In this document: piece by piece, positions 25,384 through 34,467 of the stretch | Layout: each line of letters begins with the position of its first letter | Position numbering within the stretch: the first letter of the stretch is position 1 | DNA from: Desulfotignum sp. | Lineage (GTDB): Bacteria; Desulfobacterota; Desulfobacteria; Desulfobacterales; Desulfobacteraceae | NCBI GenBank assembly: GCA_011390335.1 | Contig: JAABSO010000010.1 | Location: 44,688-108,687, forward strand | Length of the DNA: 64,000 nucleotides | Direction: 5' to 3' | Position numbers and translations under genes: made by a program | Notes under the pieces: generated by a model | Database searches by the model: none | What the model was told of the DNA's origin: nothing | What the model saw: only the letters and a program-made list of their open reading frames with translations

Positions 25384-25758
25384 ATGATCCAGCTTGATTT
25401 TGAAAAGGCCGGGGGATTGATTCCAGCCATTGCCCAGGATGCACAAACCGGTGAGGTGCTGATGCTTGCCTATATGAACCAGGAAGCTTTTGAAAAGACA
25501 CTGCAGACCGGAAAAGCTACCTATTACAGCCGTTCCCGCAAAATGCTGTGGACAAAAGGGGAAACCTCGGGCCATGTACAGCATGTCAAAAAAATCCTTG
25601 TGGACTGCGATCTGGATACCCTGGTGCTCCAGGTGGAGCAGGCAGGTGGTGCAGCCTGCCACAAGGGGTATAAAAGCTGTTTTTTCAGAGTGGTGCAGGG
25701 CGGTGAACTTACCACAATAAGCCAAAGGGTGTTTGATCCCAAAAAGGTATACAAATAA
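25384..25758 (+). CDS. hisI: phosphoribosyl-AMP cyclohydrolase
   Basis: HisI hydrolyses phosphoribosyl-AMP in histidine synthesis. The 124-residue single-domain protein (no HisE fusion) has [40 protein letters not shown] and the zinc/magnesium motif [13 protein letters not shown] with the Cys of [13 protein letters not shown]. It overlaps hisG by one base. Only hisI and hisG are here; other his genes must lie elsewhere. Confidence 0.97.
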   Translation: MIQLDFEKAGGLIPAIAQDAQTGEVLMLAYMNQEAFEKTLQTGKATYYSRSRKMLWTKGETSGHVQHVKKILVDCDLDTLVLQVEQAGGAACHKGYKSCFFRVVQGGELTTISQRVFDPKKVYK

Positions 25759-26633
25759 TGCAAAAGATACTCAAACTGGGCATTCCCAAAGGAAGCCTGC
25801 AGAATGCCACAATTGACCTGTTCAGACGTTCGGGATGGAAAATCAATGTGGAAGGAAGAAGTTATTTTCCCGATATTGATGATGAAACTATTGAATGCGC
25901 CCTGTGCCGGGCCCAGGAAATGTCCATTAACGTGGAAAGCGGGGTCATAGATGCAGGTCTCACCGGACTCGACTGGGTGGCGGAACATGAATCCGACGTA
26001 CATGTGGTGACAGACCTTGTCTATTCCAAAGTCAGTGCCCGGCCGGCGCGGTGGGTGGTGGCTGTGGCCAGTGATTCTCCCATAAACGACCTTAAGGATC
26101 TGGAGGGCATGACCATTTCCACGGAGCTGGTCAAATTCACAAAACGGTTTTTCAAAGAACGCAATATTAATGTGACGGTAAAATTTTCCTGGGGGGCCAC
26201 GGAAGCCAAAATTGTATCCGGCCTTGCTGACGCCATTGTGGAGATCACGGAAACCGAAAGTACGATAAGGGCCCATAACCTGCGGGTAATCCATGTGGTG
26301 ATGGAAACCAATACCCAGCTCATTGCCAATAAAACCGCGTGGCAGGATTCCCGGAAAAGAGAAAAGATTCAGCAGATCGCCCAGCTGCTCCAGGGGGCGC
26401 TGGTGGCAGACCAGATGGTGGGCATTAAAATGAATGTGCCGGAAAACAAGATACCAAAGATTGTCTCTCTTCTGCCCAGCCTCAATGCTCCCACCATTGC
26501 CGGGTTGTACCAGTCTGACTGGTATTCGGTGGAAAGCATTATCAATACAAAACATGTCCGGGATCTGATCCCCCAGCTGCTTAAGGAAGGGGCGGAAGGC
26601 ATTATCGAATATCCCCTTAACAAGGTGTTGTAA
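25758..26633 (+). CDS. hisG: ATP phosphoribosyltransferase, long form
   Basis: HisG joins ATP and PRPP in the first step of histidine synthesis. At 291 residues it is the long form with a C-terminal regulatory ACT-like domain (~215-290), so it should not need HisZ. Seen: LGIPKGSLQNATIDLFRRSG, SGVIDAGLTGLDWV, the PRPP loop VSGLADAIVEITETESTIRA, and LVADQMVGIKMNVPENKI in the regulatory part. It follows hisI with one-base overlap and precedes an aminotransferase by one base. Confidence 0.96.
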   Translation: MQKILKLGIPKGSLQNATIDLFRRSGWKINVEGRSYFPDIDDETIECALCRAQEMSINVESGVIDAGLTGLDWVAEHESDVHVVTDLVYSKVSARPARWVVAVASDSPINDLKDLEGMTISTELVKFTKRFFKERNINVTVKFSWGATEAKIVSGLADAIVEITETESTIRAHNLRVIHVVMETNTQLIANKTAWQDSRKREKIQQIAQLLQGALVADQMVGIKMNVPENKIPKIVSLLPSLNAPTIAGLYQSDWYSVESIINTKHVRDLIPQLLKEGAEGIIEYPLNKVL

Positions 26634-26634
26634 A

Positions 26635-27792
26635 ATGAAACCTGCCAGACGCTGTGAAAATATCACCCCTTTTATCGTGATGGATGTGCTGGAAAAAATC
26701 CACCAGATGGAAGCTGCTGGCATTGATGTGATCCATATGGAAATCGGTGAGCCTGACTTTGATGTGCCTGAATGTGTCAACCAGGCCACCCGGGAGGCTT
26801 TGGACTGCAATGCCACCTGCTATACCCACAGCCTCGGGGATATCCGGCTGCGTCAGGCCATTGCCCGGTACCATGCAGATACATACGGCACCAATGTTGA
26901 TCCCGGACAGATCCTGGTGACTTCGGGCACCTCCCCTGCCATGCTGCTGCTGTTTTCCGTCCTGGTAAATCCGGGGGATGAGGTCATCATTTCCGATCCC
27001 CACTATGCCTGTTATGCCAATTTCATTAATTATGTCCACGGGGTACCGGTCACTGTGCCCGTGTTTGAAGGAGAAGGCTTTGTTTTTACCCCGGATGCCA
27101 TAGAGGCGAAAATCACCCCGAAAACCCGGGCTATTTTAATCAATTCCCCGTCCAATCCCACCGGAAACGTGATTCCGGAGGACCGGATGCAGGAAATTGT
27201 GGCACTTGCAAAAAAACATGACCTGTATATCATTTCCGATGAGATTTACCATGGCCTGGTCTATGAGGGTAAAGAACATTCCATCCTGGAATTTACTTCC
27301 AAAGCTTTTGTGCTCAACGGGTTTTCCAAGCTCTTTGCCATGACCGGTCTGCGCCTGGGATATCTTATCGCCCCCTTTGCCTTTGTCAGGGCCCTGCAGA
27401 TTCTGCAGCAGAATTTTTTCATCTGTGCAAACTCCGTAGCCCAGATGGCCGGAACCGCCGCACTCAAACATGCCGGAAAAGAAACACAGCATATGCGAAA
27501 GGTGTATAACAAGCGCCGGTTGTATATGATACAGCGGTTACAGGATATGGGCTTAAAAATTGCAGTGCCGCCCACAGGGGCGTTTTACGTGTTTGCCAAT
27601 GTAAAACATATTTCAACAGATTCCTATTCCCTGGCGTTTGATATTCTGGAAAAAGCCCATATCGGGGTGACACCGGGCATTGATTTCGGTGCCAACGGCG
27701 AAGGATACCTGCGGTTTTCCTATGCCAATTCCCTGGAAAATCTGACCCGGGGCCTGGACCGCATGGAAAATTATGTAAAGACAAGATCATGA
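26635..27792 (+). CDS. class I/II PLP-dependent aminotransferase (aspartate aminotransferase fold)
   Basis: A 385-residue fold-type I aminotransferase. Landmarks: EIGEPDFDVPECVNQA, YTHSLGDIRLRQAIA, TSGTSPAMLLLFSVL, the substrate-contact NSPSNPTGNV, ISDEIYHGLVYEG and the PLP lysine in LNGFSKLFAMTGLRLGY. It resembles AspC/aromatic aminotransferases of the I-gamma group. Placement right behind hisG suggests it could stand in for HisC, but the sequence is not HisC-like; methionine, aspartate or aromatic substrates are all possible. Its end overlaps engB by four bases. Confidence 0.88.
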   Translation: MKPARRCENITPFIVMDVLEKIHQMEAAGIDVIHMEIGEPDFDVPECVNQATREALDCNATCYTHSLGDIRLRQAIARYHADTYGTNVDPGQILVTSGTSPAMLLLFSVLVNPGDEVIISDPHYACYANFINYVHGVPVTVPVFEGEGFVFTPDAIEAKITPKTRAILINSPSNPTGNVIPEDRMQEIVALAKKHDLYIISDEIYHGLVYEGKEHSILEFTSKAFVLNGFSKLFAMTGLRLGYLIAPFAFVRALQILQQNFFICANSVAQMAGTAALKHAGKETQHMRKVYNKRRLYMIQRLQDMGLKIAVPPTGAFYVFANVKHISTDSYSLAFDILEKAHIGVTPGIDFGANGEGYLRFSYANSLENLTRGLDRMENYVKTRS

Positions 27793-28388
27793 AGATCCAG
27801 GATGTGCAGTTTATAAAAAGCGCGGTCAAACCGGACCAGTATCCGGATTACGATTTTGCCGAAATTGCCTTTGCCGGACGGTCCAATGTGGGGAAAAGTT
27901 CATTGATCAATACATTGATCCAGCGCAAGGATATGGTGAAAACCAGTTCCAAACCCGGATGCACCCAGCTGATTAATTTTTTTCTGGTCAATGAGACCCT
28001 GTCTTTAGTGGATCTGCCCGGATACGGGTATGCAAAAGTATCCAAAAAGATCCGGGCCACATGGCAGCCCATGGTGGAAACCTACCTGGCAGGCAGGAGC
28101 AATCTTCTGGGCCTGGTGCTCATTATAGACATCCGCAGAGATCCGGGGCAGGAAGAATCTGCTCTGGCTGACTGGCTGGAATCCCGCAAAATTCCTTATC
28201 TGGTGGTGCTGACCAAGGCAGACAAATTATCAAAAACACAGCAGCAAAAGCGGTGTGCCGCCATCTGCTCCCGGCTGCACAGAGACAAAAATGCGGTGAT
28301 ACTGTTCTCAGCCAAAACCCGGTTGGGACGGGAAACCGTGCTGGATGAAATCGATAACCTGATGGCATGGTACGACCAAAAAGGATGA
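27789..28388 (+). CDS. engB: ribosome biogenesis GTPase EngB (YsxC/YihA)
   Basis: EngB is a small GTPase needed for large-subunit ribosome assembly. The 199-residue protein has G1 GRSNVGKSSLIN, a G2 threonine region, G3 DLPGYGYAKVSKK, G4 TKADK and G5 SAKT. The N-terminal AEIAFAGRSN and the GYGYA sequence are diagnostic. It overlaps the aminotransferase by four bases and abuts era. Confidence 0.97.
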   Translation: MKIQDVQFIKSAVKPDQYPDYDFAEIAFAGRSNVGKSSLINTLIQRKDMVKTSSKPGCTQLINFFLVNETLSLVDLPGYGYAKVSKKIRATWQPMVETYLAGRSNLLGLVLIIDIRRDPGQEESALADWLESRKIPYLVVLTKADKLSKTQQQKRCAAICSRLHRDKNAVILFSAKTRLGRETVLDEIDNLMAWYDQKG

Positions 28389-28390
28389 CC

Positions 28391-29275
28391 ATGGAAAAAG
28401 ATATGCGATCCGGGTTTGTGGCCATCATCGGCGCACCCAATGCCGGCAAGTCAACCCTGTTGAACCAGGTGCTGGGCCAGAAAATTTCCATCACTTCCAA
28501 AAAACCCCAGACCACCCGGGACCGGATTCTGGGCATCGTGAACCGGCCCGGCTCCCAGATCATTTTTGTGGATACCCCCGGGATACACAAGAGCACCAGC
28601 CTGCTCAACAAGCGGATAGTGGACCAGGCCCTGCAGGCAGTGGCGGATGTGGACCTTATCCTGTTCATGGTGGATGCTGTTTCCCGCAATTTTTCAGCAG
28701 AAAAACAGATTATTGCACAGCTGCACAAGGCGGAAAAGCCGGTTATTCTGGCATTGAACAAGGTGGATGCCGCGAAAAAAGCAGATCTTTTCACGCTTGT
28801 GGAAAAATTTACCCCTGTTTTCGATTTCAAGGCAGTGATACCCATATCAGCACGGCAGAACATCCAGGTGGCACAGCTTATGGATGAGGTGGAAAAACAT
28901 CTGCCCGCAGGCCCGCGGCTTTACCCTGAAGACACGTTTACCGATGTTTCCGAAAAATTTCTGGTCAAGGAAATTATCAGAGAAAAGGTATTTCGCCTCA
29001 CCGGCATGGAAATTCCCTATTCTTCTGCTGTGACCGTGGATGCCTTTGATGTGGAACAAAAACTGATCGTCATCCATGCCAGCATCCATGTGGTGCGCAG
29101 TTCGCAAAAAGGGATTATTATCGGCAAAAAAGGGGCCATGCTGTCTAACATCGGCTCCCGGGCCAGAATGGACATGGAAAAAATGCTGGGGAAAAAAGTT
29201 CTGCTCAAACTGTTTGTAAGGGTGACCAAAGACTGGGTGAGCAACCAGCGGATTCTGGATGAGTTCGGGTATTAA
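28391..29275 (+). CDS. era: GTPase Era
   Basis: Era binds 16S rRNA and assists 30S maturation. Seen: G1 GAPNAGKSTLLNQ, G2 within TTRDRILGI, G3 DTPGIHKS, G4 NKVD, and a C-terminal KH domain (IIIGKKGAMLSNIGSRAR). I chose ATG 28391, five bases after AAGGA; ATG 28385, which overlaps the engB stop, would add two residues. The 294-residue length is normal. Together with engB it makes a ribosome-assembly pair. Confidence 0.97.
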   Translation: MEKDMRSGFVAIIGAPNAGKSTLLNQVLGQKISITSKKPQTTRDRILGIVNRPGSQIIFVDTPGIHKSTSLLNKRIVDQALQAVADVDLILFMVDAVSRNFSAEKQIIAQLHKAEKPVILALNKVDAAKKADLFTLVEKFTPVFDFKAVIPISARQNIQVAQLMDEVEKHLPAGPRLYPEDTFTDVSEKFLVKEIIREKVFRLTGMEIPYSSAVTVDAFDVEQKLIVIHASIHVVRSSQKGIIIGKKGAMLSNIGSRARMDMEKMLGKKVLLKLFVRVTKDWVSNQRILDEFGY

Positions 29276-29278
29276 AAG

Positions 29279-29575
29279 ATGATGGACAATTCTTTTTTAT
29301 GCATGGATGACATATTTCTTAAAAAAGAGCGGGCAAAGGCCAGAAAACTGCGCAACACCCAGTGGTGGAAACGCAGACGGTCCACCGGTATCTGTCATTA
29401 TTGCAGCAAAACCTTTGCACCTTCTGAACTGACCATGGATCACATCATTCCCCTGGTACGCGGGGGCAGGTCTGAAAAATTCAATCTGGTGCCCTGCTGC
29501 AAATCCTGTAATACCAAAAAGCAGCAGCTTCTGCCTTGCGAATGGGACGTCTATATGGAAAAGCGCAGGCCCTGA
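29279..29575 (+). CDS. HNH endonuclease domain protein, 98 aa
   Basis: A small single-domain HNH protein. The nuclease core reads MDHIIPLVRGGRSEKFNLVP followed by CCKSCNTKK, and a CHYC pair upstream completes a four-cysteine zinc site. The N-terminus is basic (KARKLRNTQWWKRRRS). Such stand-alone HNH proteins occur in many bacterial chromosomes, often near ordinary genes, and are not necessarily parasitic. It starts three bases after era and ends at a strong bidirectional hairpin. Function is unknown. Confidence 0.85.
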   Translation: MMDNSFLCMDDIFLKKERAKARKLRNTQWWKRRRSTGICHYCSKTFAPSELTMDHIIPLVRGGRSEKFNLVPCCKSCNTKKQQLLPCEWDVYMEKRRP

Positions 29576-29610
29576 GGCATCGAAAAAAGACAATGCCTTT
29601 TTTCGATGCC
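29576..29610. terminator. bidirectional intrinsic terminator
   Basis: GGCATCGAAAAAAG (29576-29589) pairs perfectly with CTTTTTTCGATGCC (29597-29610) over 14 bp around a seven-base loop. The A- and T-runs in the arms let it act on both strands, stopping the era-HNH transcript and the opposing gene at 29642. Confidence 0.85.
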
Positions 29611-29641
29611 TGTCACTGCAAAACAGGTGTGCCGCAGGTAT

Positions 29642-30463
29642 CTATTTTTTGCTGCAGAGCCTGTGAATGGTTTGTGCATGCCATTCTCCGCGCCCGGAGA
29701 ATGTGGGCTGGCCCAGTTCCACCAGATGTTTGGCAACCTGGTCATAGGTGGCACCCTGTTTTCGCATGGTATGGATAATACCCATTACTTCCTCCCTGGG
29801 AAGCAGGGTAACGCCGGAAGATGGTTTTTCATCCATTTTTTGGGCGACTGCGGGTTTTTTGCGTTTTCTGATAACCCGGCGTTTGGCTTTCTTTTCCGGA
29901 TCAGCAGGGGTCAGGATGTTTTCCGGGAAAAAATCATTGTCATCCGTCTGCCTGGCTTGCACGGGTGCAGGCTGATCCATGCAGGCTTCTTCTCTGGATG
30001 CTTCAGGAGTATCCAGGGGATCTTGTCTCTTTTGCATGGTTTCATCACGGGCTTCATAAGCCGGGGCCGCATTGCTCTGGAGCGGTGATTCCATGCTCAG
30101 ATGGGCAACAATCCGTTCAATGGCATATGCCTGACGTTCCATCATATCAGCTGTCCGTTCCTGAACCGTTGTCAGATATTCCTGGTTTTTCACCAGGATT
30201 TCAACATGGTTGGTGAGGTTTTCAATGGCATCAGCCAGCAGGGTCATGCCGGGATCTTCCGGTGGCAGCTGGTTCCCCATGGGACCTGCCGGCATAGGGG
30301 GGCGTTTCATGTTGGGGTTTCTGGGGTTCTGGTACCCGTTGCCATAGGAATGAAATCTGGGGTTGCTGTTGTATTGATAGGAATTGTCATAATTTTTGCG
30401 GGTTTTTGGGGCCCGTGGTTTGTCAGCCTGTCCATTGCGCAGGCTTTGTAAAAAATCGTTCAT
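29642..30463 (-). CDS. unknown protein with recombinase-like C-terminal helix-turn-helix, 273 aa
   Basis: I do not recognise the whole protein. Residues 1-70 are disordered and rich in N, Y, P and R (YDNSYQYNSNPRFHSYGNGY). Residues ~72-125 form a coiled-coil-like helix (LADAIENLTNHVEILVKNQE). A charged linker with KRRVIRKRKK follows. The last ~50 residues (EEVMGIIHTMRKQGATYDQV, AKHLVELGQPTF, WHAQTIHRL) match the small helical motif found in the recombinase domain of large serine recombinases, without any catalytic domain. It is a probable nucleic-acid-binding protein, transcribed alone. The start ATG has AAGGAGCG nearby. Confidence 0.75.
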   Translation of the reverse strand: MNDFLQSLRNGQADKPRAPKTRKNYDNSYQYNSNPRFHSYGNGYQNPRNPNMKRPPMPAGPMGNQLPPEDPGMTLLADAIENLTNHVEILVKNQEYLTTVQERTADMMERQAYAIERIVAHLSMESPLQSNAAPAYEARDETMQKRQDPLDTPEASREEACMDQPAPVQARQTDDNDFFPENILTPADPEKKAKRRVIRKRKKPAVAQKMDEKPSSGVTLLPREEVMGIIHTMRKQGATYDQVAKHLVELGQPTFSGRGEWHAQTIHRLCSKK

Positions 30464-30698
30464 TTAACTCATACGCTCCTTGGAAATTTTAATGTCTTGG
30501 CCATGGCGATGGCCTGACATTCGTAAGATTTTAATTTTTTTTTGTTTTATGTATAACTACATCGGCCTCGGAATAATTTCCGAATATCGGCATTGGTGCA
30601 AAAACTGGGTATTTATCCTGTTTTTTGCCGCCTTTGTCAAGGTGTTTTTGCGATTTTTCCCTTTGATAGTGCATAATGTAATGCATGTTTTCGCCGTG

Positions 30699-31679
30699 TC
30701 AATCTAAACCCTGTGTGTTGAGGCGATATTCATAGTCTTTGATAATTTCCAGAGCGGTTGTGGTTGCAGGTATCCGGGACAATTCTCTTCGAAAACCGGA
30801 ACATCCGGGCATGCCTTTTACAAACCAGGCAAGCCTGCCCCTGAGCATTTTGCAGGCAGTTTCTTCCCCGAAATGCTCCACATACAGGTGGATAAGCGCT
30901 TCCATTTTCCGGAAGATGTCGGGCGCAGACACTTGTTGGCAGGTTCCATGTGTCAGATAAGATTCCACCTGGCTGAGAATAAAGGGGTTGGCCATGGCTG
31001 CCCTGCCGATCATGACACCATCGCATCCGGTCAGCTCCATCATGTCAGCGGCATCCTGCGCACAAAGAATATCACCATTGCCGATAACCGGTATGGAAAT
31101 CTGTTTTTTGAGCTGCCTGATAAGGCGCCAGTCTGCAGTCCCTGTAAATCCCTGGGTTGCAGTTCGCGGATGCAGAATGACGGCATCCACACCCTGGTCC
31201 TGGGCGATCCGGGCCAGGTGCAGGGCCTGGGAACCGGACCGGTCCCAGCCGGATCTGATTTTGATGGTAAACGGCAGGCAGGTGGCCTTTCGCACCGCGT
31301 GTAGAACAGCTTTGCTGTTTTCCAGGTCCTGCATCAAGGCAACCCCGGCCCCCTGCTTTATCACCTTTTTTACACTGCACCCGAAGTTGATGTCCACAAT
31401 ATCCGCCACCCCCATTGTTTCTATGGCGGCCGCGGCCCTGGCCATTATTTCCGGTTCTGCTCCGAAAATCTGGACAGACAACGGTTTTTCATCCTTGTGT
31501 GTCTGCAGCAGGGCCAGGGTTTTTTCTGAGTTGTAAAAAAGGCCTTTGGCGCTGATCATTTCCGAGCAGACCACGGCACAGCCGCATGCTTTTACAAGCC
31601 GCCGGAACGGCAGGTTGGTTATGCCTGCCAAGGGTGCCAGAAAGGTGTTGCCGGGAATGACCAGAGAACCGATCTTCAT
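30699..31679 (-). CDS. dusB: tRNA-dihydrouridine synthase DusB family
   Basis: A 326-residue FMN-dependent enzyme that reduces uridines in tRNA. It begins with the flavin-binding strand FLAPLAGITNLPFRRL, has the catalytic-cysteine motif DINFGCSVKKVIKQGAG, ILHPRTATQGFTGTADW, PVIGNGDI and GVMIGRAAMANP. The DIN-GC-x-KKV pattern favours DusB. It is last in a three-gene minus-strand unit (unknown, DUF1848, dusB), joined to DUF1848 by an ATGA overlap. Confidence 0.93.
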   Translation of the reverse strand: MKIGSLVIPGNTFLAPLAGITNLPFRRLVKACGCAVVCSEMISAKGLFYNSEKTLALLQTHKDEKPLSVQIFGAEPEIMARAAAAIETMGVADIVDINFGCSVKKVIKQGAGVALMQDLENSKAVLHAVRKATCLPFTIKIRSGWDRSGSQALHLARIAQDQGVDAVILHPRTATQGFTGTADWRLIRQLKKQISIPVIGNGDILCAQDAADMMELTGCDGVMIGRAAMANPFILSQVESYLTHGTCQQVSAPDIFRKMEALIHLYVEHFGEETACKMLRGRLAWFVKGMPGCSGFRRELSRIPATTTALEIIKDYEYRLNTQGLD

Positions 31680-32596
31680 TGCAACCCACCTTGTTTTATT
31701 CTGGTGTCCATTTGTGTATTTGCATAGCAGAACAGGCAGTTGTGATAGCAGGGATGATCCTGGTAGGATCCGATATCAATGGAACTTGTACATCTGCATC
31801 CTTTTTTGGCCCGCTGCCCGTAATCCCGCCGGGTTTCAGGGGTGCCGCCGTACAGTTCTTCCAGCAAAAAACCATTGATACAGGCATTTTCAAAGATGTT
31901 TGTGCACCCGGGTTTTACAGTGTCATACAGTTTTGTTTCACAGCACAGGTGCAGCCGGATCTGTTTTTTCTCAAGCTGCGCTGCCATGCTGCAGATGAGC
32001 TGTTTTTTTTCTGCAGGATCCGGGTCTGTGAAACAGATGTAAGGTCCGCCTGTTTTGGCAAGATGCCGGGTACGGAAATCAACTTTGCGGTACGCATCAT
32101 AAAAGCTGGTGACACAAACCGTAATGCCCATGTCAGCCATGGCATCTGCAATGTAAAGAAAATCAGACAGATTGTTTTCAACACATTGGGTGCCATGGGT
32201 GTAAAAGCAGATGGGATCAAACCGCCAGGCAACGGCATTCGGCCCGAACCGGTCTGCAAGCACTTTTACCTGGGCTATCCGGGTGTCCAGGTCCGGCAGG
32301 CCCGGTTCCAGCAGAGGGGATCTCGAATTAACGGTGAAGTTGAAAAACAGGTTAAATCCCAAATCCTTCAGAATCCCATGGGCATCAAGCGCCAGAAACG
32401 GTCCATAATTTTTGGACCAGAACACAATGCTGTGGGTGTTTTCCGGGCAGACATCCACCTGCTTGGGCTTACGGGTAAAGGGATTGACTGTAATAAAATG
32501 TTTCTGCCGGATCTGCTTAAGAAACCATGGGGTGTACCATGCCGGAATATCTGTCCGCCTGGAAGCGGAAATGATCTTATCCCGGGTCCTGGTCAT
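31676..32596 (-). CDS. DUF1848 family protein (iron-sulfur, radical-SAM-like)
   Basis: A 306-residue member of DUF1848. It carries the family start IISASRRTDIPAWYTPWF, VFWSKNYGPFL and the C-terminal cysteine cluster GCRCTSSIDIGSYQDHPCYH followed by NCLFCYANT, which resembles a radical-SAM-type Fe-S site placed at the C-terminus. Biochemical function is unknown. It overlaps the gene before it by 20 bases and dusB after it by four, so it might modify tRNA, but that is inference from position. Confidence 0.9.
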   Translation of the reverse strand: MTRTRDKIISASRRTDIPAWYTPWFLKQIRQKHFITVNPFTRKPKQVDVCPENTHSIVFWSKNYGPFLALDAHGILKDLGFNLFFNFTVNSRSPLLEPGLPDLDTRIAQVKVLADRFGPNAVAWRFDPICFYTHGTQCVENNLSDFLYIADAMADMGITVCVTSFYDAYRKVDFRTRHLAKTGGPYICFTDPDPAEKKQLICSMAAQLEKKQIRLHLCCETKLYDTVKPGCTNIFENACINGFLLEELYGGTPETRRDYGQRAKKGCRCTSSIDIGSYQDHPCYHNCLFCYANTQMDTRIKQGGLQ

Positions 32597-32954
32597 GGCT
32601 TTTTTTCTTCAGGTCAGCAAAGGATATGATCCGGCCGGATGCCTGTTTTTTTGTTTCAGAAGGAGCCTGCTCCTGTTTTTGGGGAACAGGTTTCATGTCA
32701 GACGAAATATCATGTGTGTTCTTCGGGTTTTTCACCGTTTCCATACGCATTTTTTTGCCGTTCATATGGAATTCTTCGCCGTTGATATAATTGTCTTTGA
32801 GTATCCAGGTAGCCTCCTGCAAGGGAATCTGGAGCAAAAGAAGGGTGATCTGAAACCAGTCTTTTTTATGGTCAGGCTGAATGCTTTCAACCCTGGCAAA
32901 AGACACAGGGCTGTCTTCCAGATAAATTAATACCACATCATTGATGGTTGCCAT
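32577..32954 (-). CDS. conserved hypothetical protein, 125 aa
   Basis: I do not recognise a named family. The first ~80 residues form a compact beta-rich domain (INDVVLIYLEDSPVSFARVE, WFQITLLLLQIPLQEATWIL, FHMNGKKMRME) that looks like a small RNA- or protein-binding fold; the rest is a charged, disordered tail ending KKKSHDQDPG. ATG 32954 is chosen because upstream in-frame codons run into the divergent MFS promoter and resemble nothing. It leads the DUF1848-dusB unit. Confidence 0.72.
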   Translation of the reverse strand: MATINDVVLIYLEDSPVSFARVESIQPDHKKDWFQITLLLLQIPLQEATWILKDNYINGEEFHMNGKKMRMETVKNPKNTHDISSDMKPVPQKQEQAPSETKKQASGRIISFADLKKKSHDQDPG

Positions 32955-33036
32955 GCCGCTCCTTTGGGATTTTTCTTGTTTGCCGCTCCAATATAACATA
33001 TTCTTGGAGGTATCAAAAGAAGGGAATGGGGTGCAC

Positions 33037-34458
33037 ATGGGTGTCCGGGACAAAAAATGGCAGGTGTTTTCACTGGTGGGGGTGTCGATCTTCATGTCCA
33101 CCCTGGATTCCAGCATTGTCAATGTGGCATTGCCCTATATTATGGAAGATCTGTCCTCGGATGTGAAAACCGTGCAATGGGTGGTGGTGGTCTATCTGCT
33201 CACCGTGTCCTCTCTTTTGCTCACCTTTGGCAGGCTGTCTGATACCCGGGGTCGGCGGTTGGTATATGTGGCCGGATTTCTGGTGTTTACCTTCGGGTCT
33301 TTGCTGTGTGCAAATGCCATGACAGCGCATTTTCTGGTGGGTGCCAGAATGGTTCAGGGGATCGGGGCATCCATGCTCATGGCCTGTTCCCCGGCCCTGG
33401 TGGTGGATGCCTTTGCCCCAAAAGAAAGGGGCAGGGCCCTGGGCCTTATGGGGGCGGTGGTGGCTGCCGGCCTCACGCTGGGGCCCCTGGCAGGGGGGAT
33501 GATCCTTTCATATTTTTCCTGGCGGGTTATTTTCTATATCAATGTGCCCATCGGCATGCTTGCGGTGGCAGCAGGCATAGTTGTTCTCAAAGGCCTGCCC
33601 GGCGGCAGCGGGAGCCGTGAACCTCTGGACAGGACCGGCAGTCTGCTGCTGGTGGTCATGCTCAGCTGTCTGATCGTAACCCTGGTGCGCTCTTCCGATT
33701 GGGGCCTTGTCTCTGTGAAAGCAGGCTTGTGTTTTTTGGCGGGCATGATGAGTGCGGTGGGATTTGTGTACAATGAAAAACGTGCAGCTTATCCCCTTTT
33801 TGATCTGGATTTGATGAAAATCCGTTTGTTCACGCTTCCTTTGACTGCTGCGGCTATTCTTTTTGCCTGCCTGTTTGTGCTGGTTTTCATGATGCCTTTT
33901 TTTCTGACATATCCGTGTGGGTTTTCCGCTTCTAAAACCGGCTTGATCATGATTGTGCCGTTTTTGTTTTTACTGGTGATCTCCCCTGTTTCCGGCATGC
34001 TGGCCGACCGGCTGGGGTCCAGGCTTTTGTGCACCACAGGCATGTTTCTCATGGGCCTGTCTTTGTTTTTTCTTGTGTTTTTACGTCCGGATACGGGGGT
34101 TTCGTCCATTGTCTGGCGCATTGCCCTGGCCGGCATCGGCACGGCTCTGTTTGTTTCTCCCAATAATACCGCCATCATGGGCGCTGTGCCCATACACCAG
34201 CGGGGCATTGCTTCCGGTGCCATAGCCACGGCCCGGAACCTGGGCATGGTTTTTGGAGTGGCACTGGCAGGTGCGGTTTTTTCCAGCTTTATCAGCCTTC
34301 AGGGGCACGGGCCAACCGGATACGGGCCTGACATGGCACCGGCATTCATGGCAGGATTCAAACATGTCATGACCGCCGGCACCGGCCTGGCTGTTATCGG
34401 TGTTGCCGTCACTTATTTCAGGGGCAAAGAAGCGATAAAGGGTTCTGCCCCGGCATGA
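33037..34458 (+). CDS. MFS drug/multi-substrate efflux pump, DHA2 (EmrB/QacA) family
   Basis: A 473-residue permease with about 14 membrane helices. Motif D1 is FMSTLDSSIVNVALPYI, motif A GRLSDTRGRRLVY, motif C follows VVAAGLTLGPLAGGMILSYF. These match the 14-TM DHA2 drug:proton antiporters. ATG 33037 is used; a GTG six bases earlier has better-spaced AAGGGA. No partner membrane-fusion protein is adjacent, so it probably works alone in the inner membrane. It is divergent from the unknown gene at 32954 and convergent with a universal stress gene. Confidence 0.88.
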   Translation: MGVRDKKWQVFSLVGVSIFMSTLDSSIVNVALPYIMEDLSSDVKTVQWVVVVYLLTVSSLLLTFGRLSDTRGRRLVYVAGFLVFTFGSLLCANAMTAHFLVGARMVQGIGASMLMACSPALVVDAFAPKERGRALGLMGAVVAAGLTLGPLAGGMILSYFSWRVIFYINVPIGMLAVAAGIVVLKGLPGGSGSREPLDRTGSLLLVVMLSCLIVTLVRSSDWGLVSVKAGLCFLAGMMSAVGFVYNEKRAAYPLFDLDLMKIRLFTLPLTAAAILFACLFVLVFMMPFFLTYPCGFSASKTGLIMIVPFLFLLVISPVSGMLADRLGSRLLCTTGMFLMGLSLFFLVFLRPDTGVSSIVWRIALAGIGTALFVSPNNTAIMGAVPIHQRGIASGAIATARNLGMVFGVALAGAVFSSFISLQGHGPTGYGPDMAPAFMAGFKHVMTAGTGLAVIGVAVTYFRGKEAIKGSAPA

Positions 34459-34467
34459 TCCTATGCG

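Noticed and set aside
29279..29575. HNH protein as part of a mobile intron or prophage
   Set aside because: No intron, integrase or phage genes adjoin it; it is packed behind era and ends in a normal terminator.
30480..30707. 75-codon plus-strand frame in the gap before dusB
   Set aside because: Hydrophobic but with no ribosome site; it runs into the 3' end of dusB on the other strand.
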